A DNA stretch of 64,000 nt from JADGOV01 sp963814355. Its GTDB lineage: Bacteria > Actinomycetota > Actinomycetes > JADGOV01. Below the pieces are notes generated by a model. That model was not told where the DNA came from. It searched no databases and was given only the letters and a program-made list of their open reading frames with translations. The DNA is taken from contig CAWFCZ010000011.1 in NCBI GenBank assembly GCA_963814355.1, positions 1 to 64,000 on the forward strand. Direction: 5' to 3'. Positions 47,696 to 56,948 of the stretch are shown piece after piece; the first letter of the stretch is position 1, and each line of letters begins with the position of its first letter. The position numbers and the translations under genes were made by a program.

Positions 47696-49176
47696 GGCGA
47701 GCCTGCCAGCCCGCCCGCGGCCCGGGTCAGCAACGCGGACAGCTCCGCGGGTGGGTGCACGCCAAGCAGGATCAGCGCCGCCACGCCAGCGACCATCGGA
47801 AGCACCATCCACACGCTCGGCTCACCCCGCCGGTGCAGAGTGCTATCGGCACCGGGGCCGGGGGGTGGCGGGGGCGAGAACAGCATCCGGGTGGTCGCCA
47901 GCGACAGGCCGAAGAACGCCACCGTGACGAGCGCGACGAGCAGCGCGGCGACCACCGTGCGGGAACTGGCCGCCCCGCCGGCCACGATGAGGAACTCGCT
48001 GCGGAACAGGCCGAACGGTGGCGCGGCGGACAATGCGAGCACGGCGGCGAGCATGAGCGGGCCACTCCAGGGCAGCAGGTTCATGCCGCCGCGGATGGCG
48101 GCGATGTCTTTGGTGTGGTACTTGCGCAGCAGCACGCCCGCCCCGAAGAACGCGGTGCCCTTCGCCGCGGCGTGGGCCAGCACGTGCAGCAGCACGCCGA
48201 CGGCGGCTAGTGGTACCCCGAAGCTCACCCCGATCGCCAGGACACCCATGTGCTCGACGGAGGAATAGGCCAGCAGCCGCTTGATGTCGCGCTGGTCGAG
48301 CAGACAGAGCGCGGCGAGCAGCAGGGAGGCGACTCCGAACGCCAGGAGGATCCGCTGCGGAAACACCGGACCCAGCGCACGTTCCGCGATCTGGTAATAG
48401 CGCAACACCGCGTAGAAGCTGACCGCCAGCAGCGAGCCGGACAGCAGCGCCGAGATCGGTGTCGGCGCCTCCGCGTGCGCGTCCGGCAGCCAGGTGTGCA
48501 CCGGGACCAGACCGACCTTCGTGCCAAACCCCAGCGTCGCGAGCACGAAAGCCAGCCGCACCGCGGTGTGCGGCAGCCGTGGGCCGGCCTGGACCAACGG
48601 GCTGAACGCCAGGTCGAACGACGACCCGAACACCTGGGAGCCGGCGTAGTACATGACGACCGTGGCGAGCAGCGCGATGCCGAGGCCGACGGAGGCGATG
48701 AGCACGTACTTCCAGGCCGCCTCGGCGGCGCCGTCGGTGTTGTCGATGGCTACCAGCAGCGCGGAGACAACGGTGGTGATCTCGATCGCTACCCACAGCA
48801 GCGCGAGCCCGTTGACCAGGGGGGCGGCGAGCATCGAGGCGCAGAAGAGATTCACCCCGACGTAGAACCGTCGGGCGTAGCGGGGAAACCCCGACGCCCG
48901 CGCCTCGGCGCGCAGGTAGCCGACGCTGAACACCGCCGTCGCGGCGTAGAGGAAACCAGTGGCGAGCAGAAACACCGTGGACAGCGCGTCGGCCTTCAGG
49001 TACGCCCCGACGCTGACCGTACGCTGGGCGGTGGTTGGCACCAGCGCGATCGCCAATGCAAGAGAGGCGACGCCCGCGCAGACGGTGACGGCCCGCATGA
49101 CCCGAACCGGCGCGACGAGACAGACCAGCGCGGCAACGGCACCGCCGAACAGCAGCAGCAGCAGGATGGCGGTCAC
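47692..49176 (-). CDS. HyfF-like proton-antiporter subunit
   Basis: 494 residues, second NuoL/M/N-type subunit with about 14 helices. Conserved glutamate in LLWVAIEITTVVSALLVAID, lysine in AAWKYVLIASVGLGIALLAT, and FGTKVGLVPVHTWLPDAHAE, AYSSVEHMGVLAIGVSFGV. Matches HyfF/HycC. It starts three bases after the stop of HyfE. Confidence 0.88.
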   Translation of the reverse strand: MTAILLLLLFGGAVAALVCLVAPVRVMRAVTVCAGVASLALAIALVPTTAQRTVSVGAYLKADALSTVFLLATGFLYAATAVFSVGYLRAEARASGFPRYARRFYVGVNLFCASMLAAPLVNGLALLWVAIEITTVVSALLVAIDNTDGAAEAAWKYVLIASVGLGIALLATVVMYYAGSQVFGSSFDLAFSPLVQAGPRLPHTAVRLAFVLATLGFGTKVGLVPVHTWLPDAHAEAPTPISALLSGSLLAVSFYAVLRYYQIAERALGPVFPQRILLAFGVASLLLAALCLLDQRDIKRLLAYSSVEHMGVLAIGVSFGVPLAAVGVLLHVLAHAAAKGTAFFGAGVLLRKYHTKDIAAIRGGMNLLPWSGPLMLAAVLALSAAPPFGLFRSEFLIVAGGAASSRTVVAALLVALVTVAFFGLSLATTRMLFSPPPPPGPGADSTLHRRGEPSVWMVLPMVAGVAALILLGVHPPAELSALLTRAAGGLAGSP

Positions 49177-49178
49177 CG

Positions 49179-49847
49179 TCAGCCTCGCAGACTCGTCAGG
49201 CCGATGGTGGACAGCGACGCGGCGCGGTCGTGATGCACCCGCATCAGCACCCCGAACACGACGACCGCGACGAGCAGGTCGAACAGGAACGCGACCTCCA
49301 GGATGAGCGGTAGCCCGGCAGCCACCACAAGGCTCGCCAGCGAAACGCCATTTTCAAGGGAGAAGAAGCCGACCGCCTGGGAGACCACGTCGCTGCGCAC
49401 AATGATGAGCACGAACGCCACCAGTACAACCGCCATCGAGACCGCCAACGCGGTCGTCGGAAGCGCGACCGAGCGGATGTGCAGCGAGCCGGCGGTGAAG
49501 AAGCCGAACGCGGCCACCGCCATCGCCAGGAGGACCTCGCTGGCAACGCCGAGCGCCCCGCTGCCGGCGATCTCGGTATCCGCCGCGGCAAGGAGCCGCA
49601 AGATCACCGCCGGTACGACGATCACTTTCAGGGCCAGCGACACCGCGGCCAGCACGTACAACTCCGGGACGTGCCGGCTAGCGGCGACGATGACGGCGAG
49701 CACCGAGAGAGCGAAGGACTGCGCCGCGTACAGCCGGATCTGCGCGCTGAGCAAGGCGGCCCGCAGCATTCCGAACTCGATCAGCAGGACGACGACGGCG
49801 ACGGAGGTAGCCGCGCCGGCGAAGAGGGACGGCGCTGGCGGGGCCAT
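49179..49847 (-). CDS. HyfE-like membrane subunit
   Basis: 222 residues, hydrophobic, six or seven helices: VAVVVLLIEFGMLRAALLSA, YVLAAVSLALKVIVVPAVIL, FFSLENGVSLASLVVAAGLP, EVAFLFDLLVAVVVFGVLMR. This matches HyfE, which is NuoK-like at its C-terminus (SLENG, E...FDLLV). The ATG at 49847 overlaps the stop of HyfC. Confidence 0.88.
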   Translation of the reverse strand: MAPPAPSLFAGAATSVAVVVLLIEFGMLRAALLSAQIRLYAAQSFALSVLAVIVAASRHVPELYVLAAVSLALKVIVVPAVILRLLAAADTEIAGSGALGVASEVLLAMAVAAFGFFTAGSLHIRSVALPTTALAVSMAVVLVAFVLIIVRSDVVSQAVGFFSLENGVSLASLVVAAGLPLILEVAFLFDLLVAVVVFGVLMRVHHDRAASLSTIGLTSLRG

Positions 49848-50827
49848 CAGCCGCCTCCCGCGTAGAGGGTGAACACAGCGAAGACAGCGAGGAGGAATGC
49901 GGCCGCCACAAACTCGGTGATCTTGAACAGTCGCAGCTTCGCGAACGAGTCGTCGATGATGGCCACAGCGGTGCCGAGCAGCACGGCCTTGCCGAGCAAG
50001 GCGAGGACTGCCAACACCACCGAAGTGGACCTGCCGGTCGATGCCAAACCCCACGGCGCGAGGAAGACGTCGAGCAGGATGACGTAGAGGACGAGTTGCT
50101 TGATGTGCGCGGCCCAGCGGAGCAAGGCGAAATACGGCCCGGAATGCTCCAGTCCGCGAGCCTCGTCGATCATGCCGAATTCGTTGGTCCCAGTGTGCGT
50201 CTCCACCGGGATACGACCGGTCTCGGCCAAGATAACGAGAAACAGCGCGGCGGAGGCGAGCAGATGCGCGGGCCGGATGATCTGCGTCGCGGAGGAGCGC
50301 ACAGTACCAGCCAGCGCGTACGGCAAGTCCGTACCCGTGACCAGCGCCACCGTGAAAACCACGAAAAGCACCGTCGGCTCGGTGAGGGCACCAAACGTCA
50401 TCGCCCTGGAGGACCCCATCTGGGCGTACGGGGCGCCGGAATCAGCAGCTGCCGTAGCGATCAGGAAGCCGCCGAGGGCCAGCAGGAACCCACCGCCCAG
50501 AATGTCCCCCATGTAGCCCAGCGGCAGGCCGTAGGTGGTCAGCACCGGGATCAGCAGTGGCACACTGAGATAGCAGCTGAAAGCCAGAACGGGTGCCGCC
50601 AGAAACAGCCAGCTGGCCCCGTCCGGAGCGAGGGATTCCTTCCGGAACAGCTTCCCGAGGTCGTAGTAAGGCTGGAGCACCCGGGGTCCGCGGCGGCCCT
50701 GCAGCCGCGCCTCGACGCGAGCGATGACTCCGCTCACCCACGGGGCGCCGAGGAGGACCGTCAGTACCTGCACCGCTTGCACCAGCGCCGGCGACAGGGT
50801 GAAGCTCACCGGCCGAACCCATCCCAT
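49847..50827 (-). CDS. HyfC-like (NuoH) membrane subunit
   Basis: 326 residues. GVIARVEARLQGRRGPRVLQ, PYYDLGKLFRKESL, GRIPVETHTGTNEFGMIDEA, RGLEHSGPYFALLRWAAHIK: the quinone-site and loop motifs of complex I subunit 1 as in HyfC/HycD. First gene of the operon after riboswitch 5. The ATG at 50827 has no strong ribosome site of its own; a short reading frame with an excellent site overlaps it (50807-50878), so coupling is likely. Confidence 0.88.
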   Translation of the reverse strand: MGWVRPVSFTLSPALVQAVQVLTVLLGAPWVSGVIARVEARLQGRRGPRVLQPYYDLGKLFRKESLAPDGASWLFLAAPVLAFSCYLSVPLLIPVLTTYGLPLGYMGDILGGGFLLALGGFLIATAAADSGAPYAQMGSSRAMTFGALTEPTVLFVVFTVALVTGTDLPYALAGTVRSSATQIIRPAHLLASAALFLVILAETGRIPVETHTGTNEFGMIDEARGLEHSGPYFALLRWAAHIKQLVLYVILLDVFLAPWGLASTGRSTSVVLAVLALLGKAVLLGTAVAIIDDSFAKLRLFKITEFVAAAFLLAVFAVFTLYAGGG

Positions 50828-50878
50828 CGGCGGCCGCGTACCCGGTAGCCCGAGACTGCGCGCCTCACATCCGCCATC
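50807..50878 (-). CDS. Possible leader peptide overlapping hyfC start
   Basis: ATG at 50878 preceded by GGAGGAGGT at ideal distance, then 23 codons (MADVRRAVSGYRVRGRRWDG) to a TGA that lies just inside the hyfC-like gene. Its ribosome site is the only strong one after riboswitch 5. Either a translated leader that couples into hyfC, or the true N-terminus of hyfC separated by a frameshift. Confidence 0.35.
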
Positions 50879-50920
50879 ACGACCTCCTCCGCCAGCTGAT
50901 CACCCTAATAACGACCAGTC

Positions 50921-50969
50921 GGTAGAGGCCATTAGCGGATGCACCGCGGTTAAGGCGAGCCTCATCGCC
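50921..50969 (-). promoter_or_regulatory. Fluoride riboswitch 5 (before Hyf-like operon)
   Basis: Minus strand: stem GGCG/CGCC with loop ATGAGGCT, TTAACCGCGG...CCGC stem, CTAATGGCCTCTACC. GAGGC of the loop pairs with GCCTC of the 3' strand. CATGAT at 50977-50982 may be the -10. The ribosome site GGAGGAGGTC downstream is complementary to the GGCCTC strand, so the two folds compete. Confidence 0.87.
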
Positions 50970-51250
50970 TACCGTCATCATGGCCTTCGGGGTCGGCTGA
51001 ACGCAACCGGCACACGGCTACGGCGCACACAGTCCTGTCACGCGCTCCGCGTTGGCCCCCGAAAGGCACGGTGGGCGGGTCACCGACCGGCCGCGCTCCT
51101 GGCTGAAGGTCCCCGGGCAAGAAACGGCGAGCCAGGTTGGTTGTTGCATGTGGCGTCGTCGCATCGAGGAATGCGCCCACCGAGCCTGTCGGTCGGACAT
51201 CTGCCGCCGACTCCCGGATCGTCCGGTCGGTCGGGGCGGCTGGACACGGG
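50970..51250. other. No gene seen
   Basis: Promoter region of riboswitch 5 and downstream flank of the disrupted cysteine-rich gene. No coding frame recognised. Confidence 0.4.
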
Positions 51251-51886
51251 TCAGCCTTCACCCGGTCTGGCCTTGGTCCCCTGGTCGGCGTGGCCGCCCC
51301 GCTGCGGCTGTCGATTGGCGAGGGTCAGCGGAATCTCCCAGCCGGCGAACCAACCCAGCGTCTCGACAAGAGCGGAACGGTGTTCAACGGTACTCTGCGG
51401 TCCGCCCCAGGTCATGGAGCGCAGGTAGAGGTCGAGGCGATCGGCGAGATCGTTCAGCCCATCGAGGACGGCCGGATGCCATTGCACTGTCTCGTCGATT
51501 AGAATTAGATGCTGTCGGCAGGGCAGTCCGCGGCAAAGCGAGCTGCAGCCCGGGCAGGCACGGGGAAGCCAGATCGGAGCCTCTGCCAGGACTCTCTGCG
51601 TGAAGCGTCGGCGATTGTTAACACAGGATTGCTGCGGCGCGAAGTGAGGGTCTGGCTGGCGGGCCGTCGAGATGTAGTCGCACGTGTAGCAACTTGCCTG
51701 GGCGCGCAGTCTACTCCGTCGCAGCGTTGTCGGCTGCCAGCGGCGGCCGAGCAGGTGCCGGGCCCGGTTGAGCAGATCCTTGTAGAGGATGGTCGTCCCC
51801 AGCGGGATGACTCGCAGTTCGAATTCGGCGATCGCGTGCGCCCAGGTGTGACGCGGGCAGAAGCCCCAGCTGCGCCACAGGTGGTG
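51251..51886 (-). pseudogene. Cysteine-rich hypothetical protein, 3' part, cut by ISAs1
   Basis: Continuation of 53279-53397. After excision of the insertion sequence the junction reads in frame, DPGVRHHLWRSWGFCPRHTW, followed by AHAIAEFELRVIPLGTTILY, CYTCDYIS, and CPGCSSLCRGLPCRQHLILI. The GFCxRHxW and paired cysteines resemble DUF6062-like proteins, and suggest metal or FeS binding. Function unknown. The first 30 codons of the present open frame come from the insertion sequence. Confidence 0.7.
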
Positions 51887-51896
51887 GCGTACTCCC
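51887..51896. repeat. Target-site duplication of ISAs1, left
   Basis: GCGTACTCCC, repeated exactly at 53269-53278 on the other side of the element. Confidence 0.85.
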
Positions 51897-53268
51897 CAGG
51901 GGGTCGGCAAAGTCGTGATCTTGGGCGTGTCGGTGGGTGACACGCCGGTGATGGTGTAGTAGCCGGGCGGACACGGCACCGCTGGTGATCATGAAGGGTC
52001 TTTACGCCATCGTGATCCTCGGAGCGTGTGCCGTGCCCGCATCTGCATTGTCGCTGATCTGCTCTACCGCCACGCGCAGTGCCGACTGCGAGGTGTTCGC
52101 TGGTGAGGACGTCCCTGCTGACCTGCTGGCAGCGTTGCGGGCGATCACGGATCCGCGGTGTCGGCGTGGCGTGCGGCATCCATTGGTCGCGGTGCTGGGG
52201 CCTGCGGTGTGCGCGGTGCTGGCCGGCGCCCGCTCCTACGTGGCGATCGCCGAGTGGGCGCACGATCTGCCCGCCGGCGTGCGCGAGCGGCTGGGGATCG
52301 AACGCGATCCGCCGAGCGAGTCGGCGTTTCGGCGGGTGCTGCAGGCCATCGATCCGCACCTGCTGGACCGCACGATCTGTAGCTGGCTCGCCTCTCGCGC
52401 GGGGACGGCCGAGCCGTCGAACTGGCCGGGGCGGCGGTGGCGGGCGATCGCGATCGACGGCAAGACCGCCCGTGGCGCCCGGGTCGGTGATGGCCGTGCG
52501 GTGCACCTGCTCGCCGCGCTCGAACACGCCGGCGGGGTGGTGCTGGGCCAGCGTGTCGTGGACGGCAAGACCAACGAGATCACCGAGTTCGCGCCGCTGC
52601 TGGACGGCATCGACATCACCGACACGATCGTCACCGCCGACGCGCTGCACACTCAGCGTCAGCACGCCGAGTACCTGATCGGCCGCGGCGCGCACTACCT
52701 GTTGACTGTGAAGGCGAACCAGCCCAAGCTCCACGCCCAACTCCGGGCACTGCCGTGGCGTGAAGTCCCGGCCCTCGACATCGTCCGCGGCAAGGGCCAC
52801 GGCCGAGCCGAGACACGCATCGCGAAGATCACTGCCGTGTCGGCCGGCCTCGGGTTCCCGCACGCGACCACCGCGATCCAGATCACCCGCCGCCGACGGC
52901 CACTGACCGGCAAACGGTGGAAGACCGAGACCGTCTACGCGATCAGTGACCTCGACCAGAGCCAGATCCGCCCCGACGAGTTCGCCGACATCGCCCGCGG
53001 ACACTGGCACATCGAAAACCGGCTGCACTGGGTCCGCGACGTCACCTTCGCCGAAGACAGCTCGCAGATTCCGCACCGGACACGGCCCAGCAGTGATGGC
53101 CTCCCTGCGTAACCTCGCCATCAGCGTCCACCGTCATCACGGCGCGACCAACATCGCCGCCGCGACCCGCCACGTATCCCGACATCCCAGCCGCGTCTTA
53201 CCGCTGCTGCTACAAGTCAAGATCAACACGAGTTAGATAACGGGCAGATCAAGAATGCCGAGGCCCTG
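51897..53268 (+). mobile_element. ISAs1-family insertion sequence
   Basis: 1372 bases, ends CAGGG...CCCTG. The left end CAGGGGGTCGGCAAAG and the reverse complement of the right end CAGGGCCTCGGCATTC are imperfect inverted repeats. Ten-base direct repeats flank it. Ends, repeat length and target duplication all fit ISAs1. Confidence 0.88.
51985..53236 (+). CDS. ISAs1-family transposase, frameshifted near the end
   Basis: About 410 residues. DDE domain: IAIDGKTARGARVGDGRAVH, IVTADALHTQRQHAEYLIGR, GAHYLLTVKANQPKL, and RGHWHIENRLHWVRDVTFAE with the catalytic glutamate. An extra base near 53085 separates EDSSQI from RTGHGPAVMASLRNLAIS, the normal C-terminus. The protein would lose its last 45 residues if the shift is real. 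Confidence 0.85.
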
Positions 53269-53278
53269 GCGTACTCCC
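53269..53278. repeat. Target-site duplication of ISAs1, right
   Basis: GCGTACTCCC, identical to 51887-51896. Confidence 0.85.
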
Positions 53279-53397
53279 GGATCCATGATCGAGCCATCGG
53301 TGAACCACCAGAGCTGTTTAACCTCGACCAGGGATAGTTGCACCGGGTCTTCATTCTCGCGGCCCGAACTTGCCGGATCGGGTTGGCCGACAGGCAT
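53279..53397 (-). pseudogene. Cysteine-rich hypothetical protein, 5' part
   Basis: Probable start ATG at 53397 (MPVGQPDPASSGRENEDPVQ), then LSLVEVKQLWWFTDGSIMDP, interrupted by the ISAs1 element. The remainder is 51251-51886. FTDGSIM plus GFCPRHTW is a combination conserved in this unnamed family. Confidence 0.6.
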
Positions 53398-53675
53398 CGC
53401 GTGACGCTCCCGCTGGGAGGGACGACCGGCCCTTGATTCGCGGTGGGGTCGGCCAATAAGCGAAGCTAAGAGAAGCAAGCTAAGCAAGCTAACCAAGGTG
53501 CCGGACGCCCTCATCACTGAGGACGATTCTAACCGTGAGCGTTGCGTTCCGCCGAATTCCGCTGAGTAGCTTCCAAATGTACAACGCCCCGCTTCGCGGG
53601 TGGGTCGCTGGGCGTGGCACTCTTCCGTTGGCGGAACGGGTCGGATGGAGCGCGGAACGGGGCTGGTTGGTGGCT
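53398..53675. other. No gene seen
   Basis: Spacer between the disrupted gene and the UspA-like gene; contains a run of AAGCTAAGCAAGCTAA-type short repeats near 53463-53493. No coding frame recognised. Confidence 0.35.
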
Positions 53676-54215
53676 TCACTCGCCTCTCGCGTGGTGGCGG
53701 CTGGGGTGGAGTAGTCCTTTCACCGCGGTGGCTAGCGGTGACGCTTCGTGGCTATGCGCGACACCGGGTATGCGGGTGTCCGGGATCAATAGCACCGGAC
53801 ACGAACTCGACTTGATGACGTGGTTGGCGATGTGGCCCATTTTCGGGTGCAGGATCCCCTCGCGTCCGTGCAGGCCTATGACGATCAGGTCCGCCGATTG
53901 CTCTGCAGCGGCCTTGTCTAGAGCCGCGCCGGCACGCTCGTCCTCTAGGAAGCACAACGAAACGTGTTGATCGGGGCGGAGCGTCAGCGACGCGACGATA
54001 CGGTCATACTCGCTTTGGAGGGGACGACGCGCTTCGGCTATGGCCTGATCGCGATCATGCTGGTCCTCGACTTGGGCGAACCCCGGTACCACTGAAAGCG
54101 CCGTGACGTGGCCCCCTGGAAAGGCCGTCAGCGCGCAAGCGATTTTCAGGCCCTCAGCGGCAGCGTGTGAACCGTCCCAACCGACGAGGACATAGGTAAA
54201 CACGGGAGTCGGCAT
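53676..54215 (-). CDS. Universal stress protein
   Basis: 179 residues, single Usp domain: YVLVGWDGSHAAAEGLKIAC, then SADLIVIGLHGREGILHPKM, GHIANHVIKSSSCPVLLIPD. The nucleotide loop is G-x2-G-x9-G-like. ATG at 54215 has GGAGAGG. No fluoride aptamer found upstream. Confidence 0.85.
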   Translation of the reverse strand: MPTPVFTYVLVGWDGSHAAAEGLKIACALTAFPGGHVTALSVVPGFAQVEDQHDRDQAIAEARRPLQSEYDRIVASLTLRPDQHVSLCFLEDERAGAALDKAAAEQSADLIVIGLHGREGILHPKMGHIANHVIKSSSCPVLLIPDTRIPGVAHSHEASPLATAVKGLLHPSRHHARGE

Positions 54216-54814
54216 CGGAGCCTCTCCGCCGGCGGGCGGCGCGATCGCAACGCGCCGGCGAACTCGCCAGCTCGTTTGTTGATAAACGTAGGCCGGCGAC
54301 TGGTCCTCGTCAAGTGCCCGGATTGACCCATGAACGACGCTGCCCGGGCGGGTCGTTGACTCATCGGCGGATGCGCCCGTCAGGCCAGCGTACCGCCCGC
54401 CGCGAGGCCACGGGAGCGTTGATGATGAGCCAGCGGCAGCTGGGCCAAGCGGATAGCGGCGCGCAGCGGCTGTCGAGCCGGATCGAGCACGCCCCGTTGG
54501 TCGATGAGTCTGGGCGCAAGTACCGGCTGGCATTCGCCCCCATGCGCGGAAAGGCGTTGGGCTCGCCGGCGCCCAAAGCTGCACCATCCCCGGCGGCCGC
54601 GCCCGGTAGGTGCGCCGGATGCTGGTTCGCCGCTGGTTTGGTGCGGGGGGGCTTGGCGCGCCGCAGGGGGTAGGGCTCGCAGCGGGTGACAGGGCCTTCT
54701 CCTCGGACGTTGCGGAGCTGCGCAACCAGCTCATCGGGCGCGGCAGCCGGCGGGCGCTCGTTCGGATGTTCTTGCGTCTTGCCGTTCGCCAACCTGAGGG
54801 TCGATACTGACCAA
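54216..54814. other. No certain gene
   Basis: About 600 bases between divergent uspA and the NUDIX operon. A plus frame at 54420-54673 (LSSRIEHAPLVDESGRKYRL) looks partly protein-like but I recognise no family and no ribosome site. Confidence 0.35.
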
Positions 54815-54862
54815 GGCGATGAGGCTCGCCGAAACCGCGGACGTCCGCTGATGGCCTCTGTG
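54815..54862 (+). promoter_or_regulatory. Fluoride riboswitch 6 (before NUDIX hydrolase)
   Basis: Stem GGCG/CGCC with loop ATGAGGCT, GAAACC, self-complementary GCGGACGTCCGC stem, TGATGGCCTCTGTG. GATACT at 54803-54808 may be the -10. Nearly the same sequence as riboswitch 7, in the opposite orientation 2.1 kb away. Confidence 0.87.
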
Positions 54863-54916
54863 ACGGTCCTTGAACGCGCAACTGCGCTAACACGGCCAGT
54901 ACATGAGGAGGTGCAA

Positions 54917-55417
54917 GTGGACGTTCCCCAAGTGTCGCTGCGTTGCTCCGTCATTGTCTACCGTCGTGATGCGGTGCTCGTCCTGCGTCGCAACCGAGAC
55001 AGCACCGAGGAATGGGTGCTGCCCGGCGGGTACCTAGAACCCGGAGAGGGAATCGCCGCCTGCGCACGGCGAGAGGTTCACGAGGAGACCGGACTGCACG
55101 TCGGCGTGGAGCGGTGCGTTTTCGTCTTGGAGACAATCGCCCCCAACCATGGCCGCCGCACCGTGGAATTGGTTTTCATGGGAACAGATGAAGACCCGGA
55201 CCGCTCCCCAGAGGGTGTGGAGCAAGGTCTCATCCCGCTGTTCGTGCCGCTCGACGATCTCGATACGCGGGCGCTGCTGCCGCCGCTGGCGGGGCACTTG
55301 CGCGGCCTCCACCTTCGGCTGATGCGGGACCGATCAACCCCGCCGGCCGCACCCTACCTAGGCAATCTGTGGCGAGACCGGCCGTCGTCGTCTGCGGTCG
55401 AGGAGGCGGCTCCCTGA
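54917..55417 (+). CDS. NUDIX hydrolase
   Basis: 166 residues from the GTG at 54917, chosen because GAGGAGGT lies just before it and upstream codons fall inside riboswitch 6. CSVIVYRRDAVLVLRRNRDS, PGGYLEPGEGIAACARREVH, EETGLHVGVE gives the NUDIX box G-x5-E-x7-REVxEExG. Substrate not known; nucleoside diphosphate derivatives are typical. Control by fluoride is inferred from the aptamer. Confidence 0.85.
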   Translation: MDVPQVSLRCSVIVYRRDAVLVLRRNRDSTEEWVLPGGYLEPGEGIAACARREVHEETGLHVGVERCVFVLETIAPNHGRRTVELVFMGTDEDPDRSPEGVEQGLIPLFVPLDDLDTRALLPPLAGHLRGLHLRLMRDRSTPPAAPYLGNLWRDRPSSSAVEEAAP

Positions 55418-55663
55418 ATCGTGAATGCGCCGCCGTGATACGTGGGTGGCCGCTGGTCCGGTGTCTCTCCGTGAAAGGTGCCAAGGGGGCAGCCGGAGTC
55501 GCTTCAGCCAGTGCCGAGAACGCTCCGGAGGCGTCGCATTGCAAGAAACCGCTGTTATTCGGCTTCGGCTGGTAGCGCGTTCCCCTCTCCAAGGGTTCGC
55601 CGCATCAGCGTGCCTGCCCACGTATTCAGTCACGTGGCTACTGGGCGGTGGACGGCGCCGTTG
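55418..55663. other. No gene seen
   Basis: Convergent spacer between the NUDIX and pyrophosphatase genes. No terminator hairpin followed by a T run is evident. Confidence 0.35.
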
Positions 55664-56179
55664 TCAGTCGCCAAGCCGGTGGGCCTCCGCGTGGCGCCCT
55701 TTCCCATTGGCGCGTCTGAACGCGTCCTCAACGATGGCTTCAGCGGCCGCGCGGTCATGCCAGCCGTGGGTCTCCGACTTCTTACCTGGCTCCAGCATCT
55801 TGTACACATCGAAGAAGTGAGTGATCTCCTCGAGCAGGTGGGCCGGCAGGTCGTCCTTGTCCTTGAGGCCGGCGAACCGGGCGTCGCCAACGGGGACGGT
55901 GAGTAGCTTGGCGTCGGGTCCGTGCTCATCCTCCATCCAAAACACCGCGATCGGCCGGACGCGGATTTGGCAGCCGGGAAACGTGGGCTCGTCGAGAAGG
56001 ACGAGGGCGTCCAGCGGATCACCGTCTTCTGCCAGCGTATCGGGAAGGTACCCGTAGTCGGTCGGATAACCCATCGAGCTGAAAAGCATCCGGTCCAGCC
56101 TGATCCGACCGAGCGCGTGGTCCATTTCGTACTTGTTCCGCGATCCTTTCGGAATCTCGATTATGACGTGAACGTCCAC
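55664..56179 (-). CDS. ppa: Inorganic pyrophosphatase, family I
   Basis: 171 residues. VHVIIEIPKGSRNKYEMDHA, GYPTDYGYLPDTLAEDGDPL, DALVLLDEPTFPG, PVGDARFAGLKDKDDLPAHL include the metal-binding aspartates (EDGDPLDAL). A GTG at 56188 is in frame but lies inside the ribosome site GGAGGTGA; the GTG at 56179 has the right spacing and is preferred. Family I pyrophosphatase is strongly inhibited by fluoride; here it follows a HAD gene under riboswitch 7. Confidence 0.92.
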   Translation of the reverse strand: MDVHVIIEIPKGSRNKYEMDHALGRIRLDRMLFSSMGYPTDYGYLPDTLAEDGDPLDALVLLDEPTFPGCQIRVRPIAVFWMEDEHGPDAKLLTVPVGDARFAGLKDKDDLPAHLLEEITHFFDVYKMLEPGKKSETHGWHDRAAAEAIVEDAFRRANGKGRHAEAHRLGD

Positions 56180-56205
56180 CGATGTCACCTCCGTTCGTTG
56201 CGGAC

Positions 56206-56682
56206 CTATGGTCTAAGGGAGGCGGTGAGAACGCGGGGCTCCAGTAGCGCGTCCAGCGCATTGCAGACATCCGAGAAGACCAGACTGGCGGCCATCACGG
56301 CGCTCGTAGCGGCCCCTTCAGCCCCGATGATGCAGATGCCGAGGCGAGCCTCACTAAGCATCCCAGAATCGTTGGCCCCGTTCCCAATGGCGATGCATTG
56401 TTGGGATCCCAGGCGGCGTAGGACCGCGACCTTCTGCTCACCGTTGGCAACCCGTTCTGCCCCCGTTTACCCGCAGCCGCCCAGCTGCCGCCCAGCTAGC
56501 GCGTCCAGACCGCTGAATGTGTCTGCGGACAGCAGCCAAATGCGGACCAATCGGCCCAGCCGAGCGAGACGGTCGGCGACACCGTCCAGGAGATCGCCCT
56601 GGACGGTGAGCGTACCGTTGGCGTCGAGGATTAGATGGTGCAGGGTCGCATCGCCATTGGGCAGCCGAACATGAAGGCTCAT
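56206..56682 (-). pseudogene. HAD-family phosphatase with in-frame stop
   Basis: MSLHVRLPNGDATLHHLILD, ANGTLTVQGDLLDGVADRLA, LLSADTFSGLDALAGRQLGG, then TAA at about 56470, and in the same frame ERVANGEQKVAVLRRLGSQQ, CIAIGNGANDSGMLSEARLG, IIGAEGAATSAVMAASLVFS. The first HAD aspartate motif is DANGT and the last GNGANDSGM. The nonsense codon splits the protein and a few residues before it seem missing. Seventeen to 27 bases separate it from ppa, so it is in the same transcript. Confidence 0.8.
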
Positions 56683-56948
56683 GAGGACTGCCGCCGTGAT
56701 CGCCGTCCCGCGGTGGGGTCATGGTCGGCGGACGCGACGAGGACCAAGGCGCGCCGGTCGACTCGAGGGGCGCCGTCATCGCGGCCGCGAGCAGCCGATC
56801 CTCCCCGCAGTCACAGGACTGGCGTCTGGGGGACCCTGCACCGAAGGCGACAGCCACGAGATGGCGACGCAACGGCATTGGGAAGATGTTCACGCCGTAC
56901 CTCCGCTTCTGACCCGCCCAGCGCATACGCGCAGCCGGACGGACCGCT

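Noticed and set aside
42855..50827. Functional formate hydrogenlyase or NiFe hydrogenase
   Set aside because: Neither the nickel-binding cysteines nor the proximal cluster cysteines exist, and no formate dehydrogenase or maturation genes are present.
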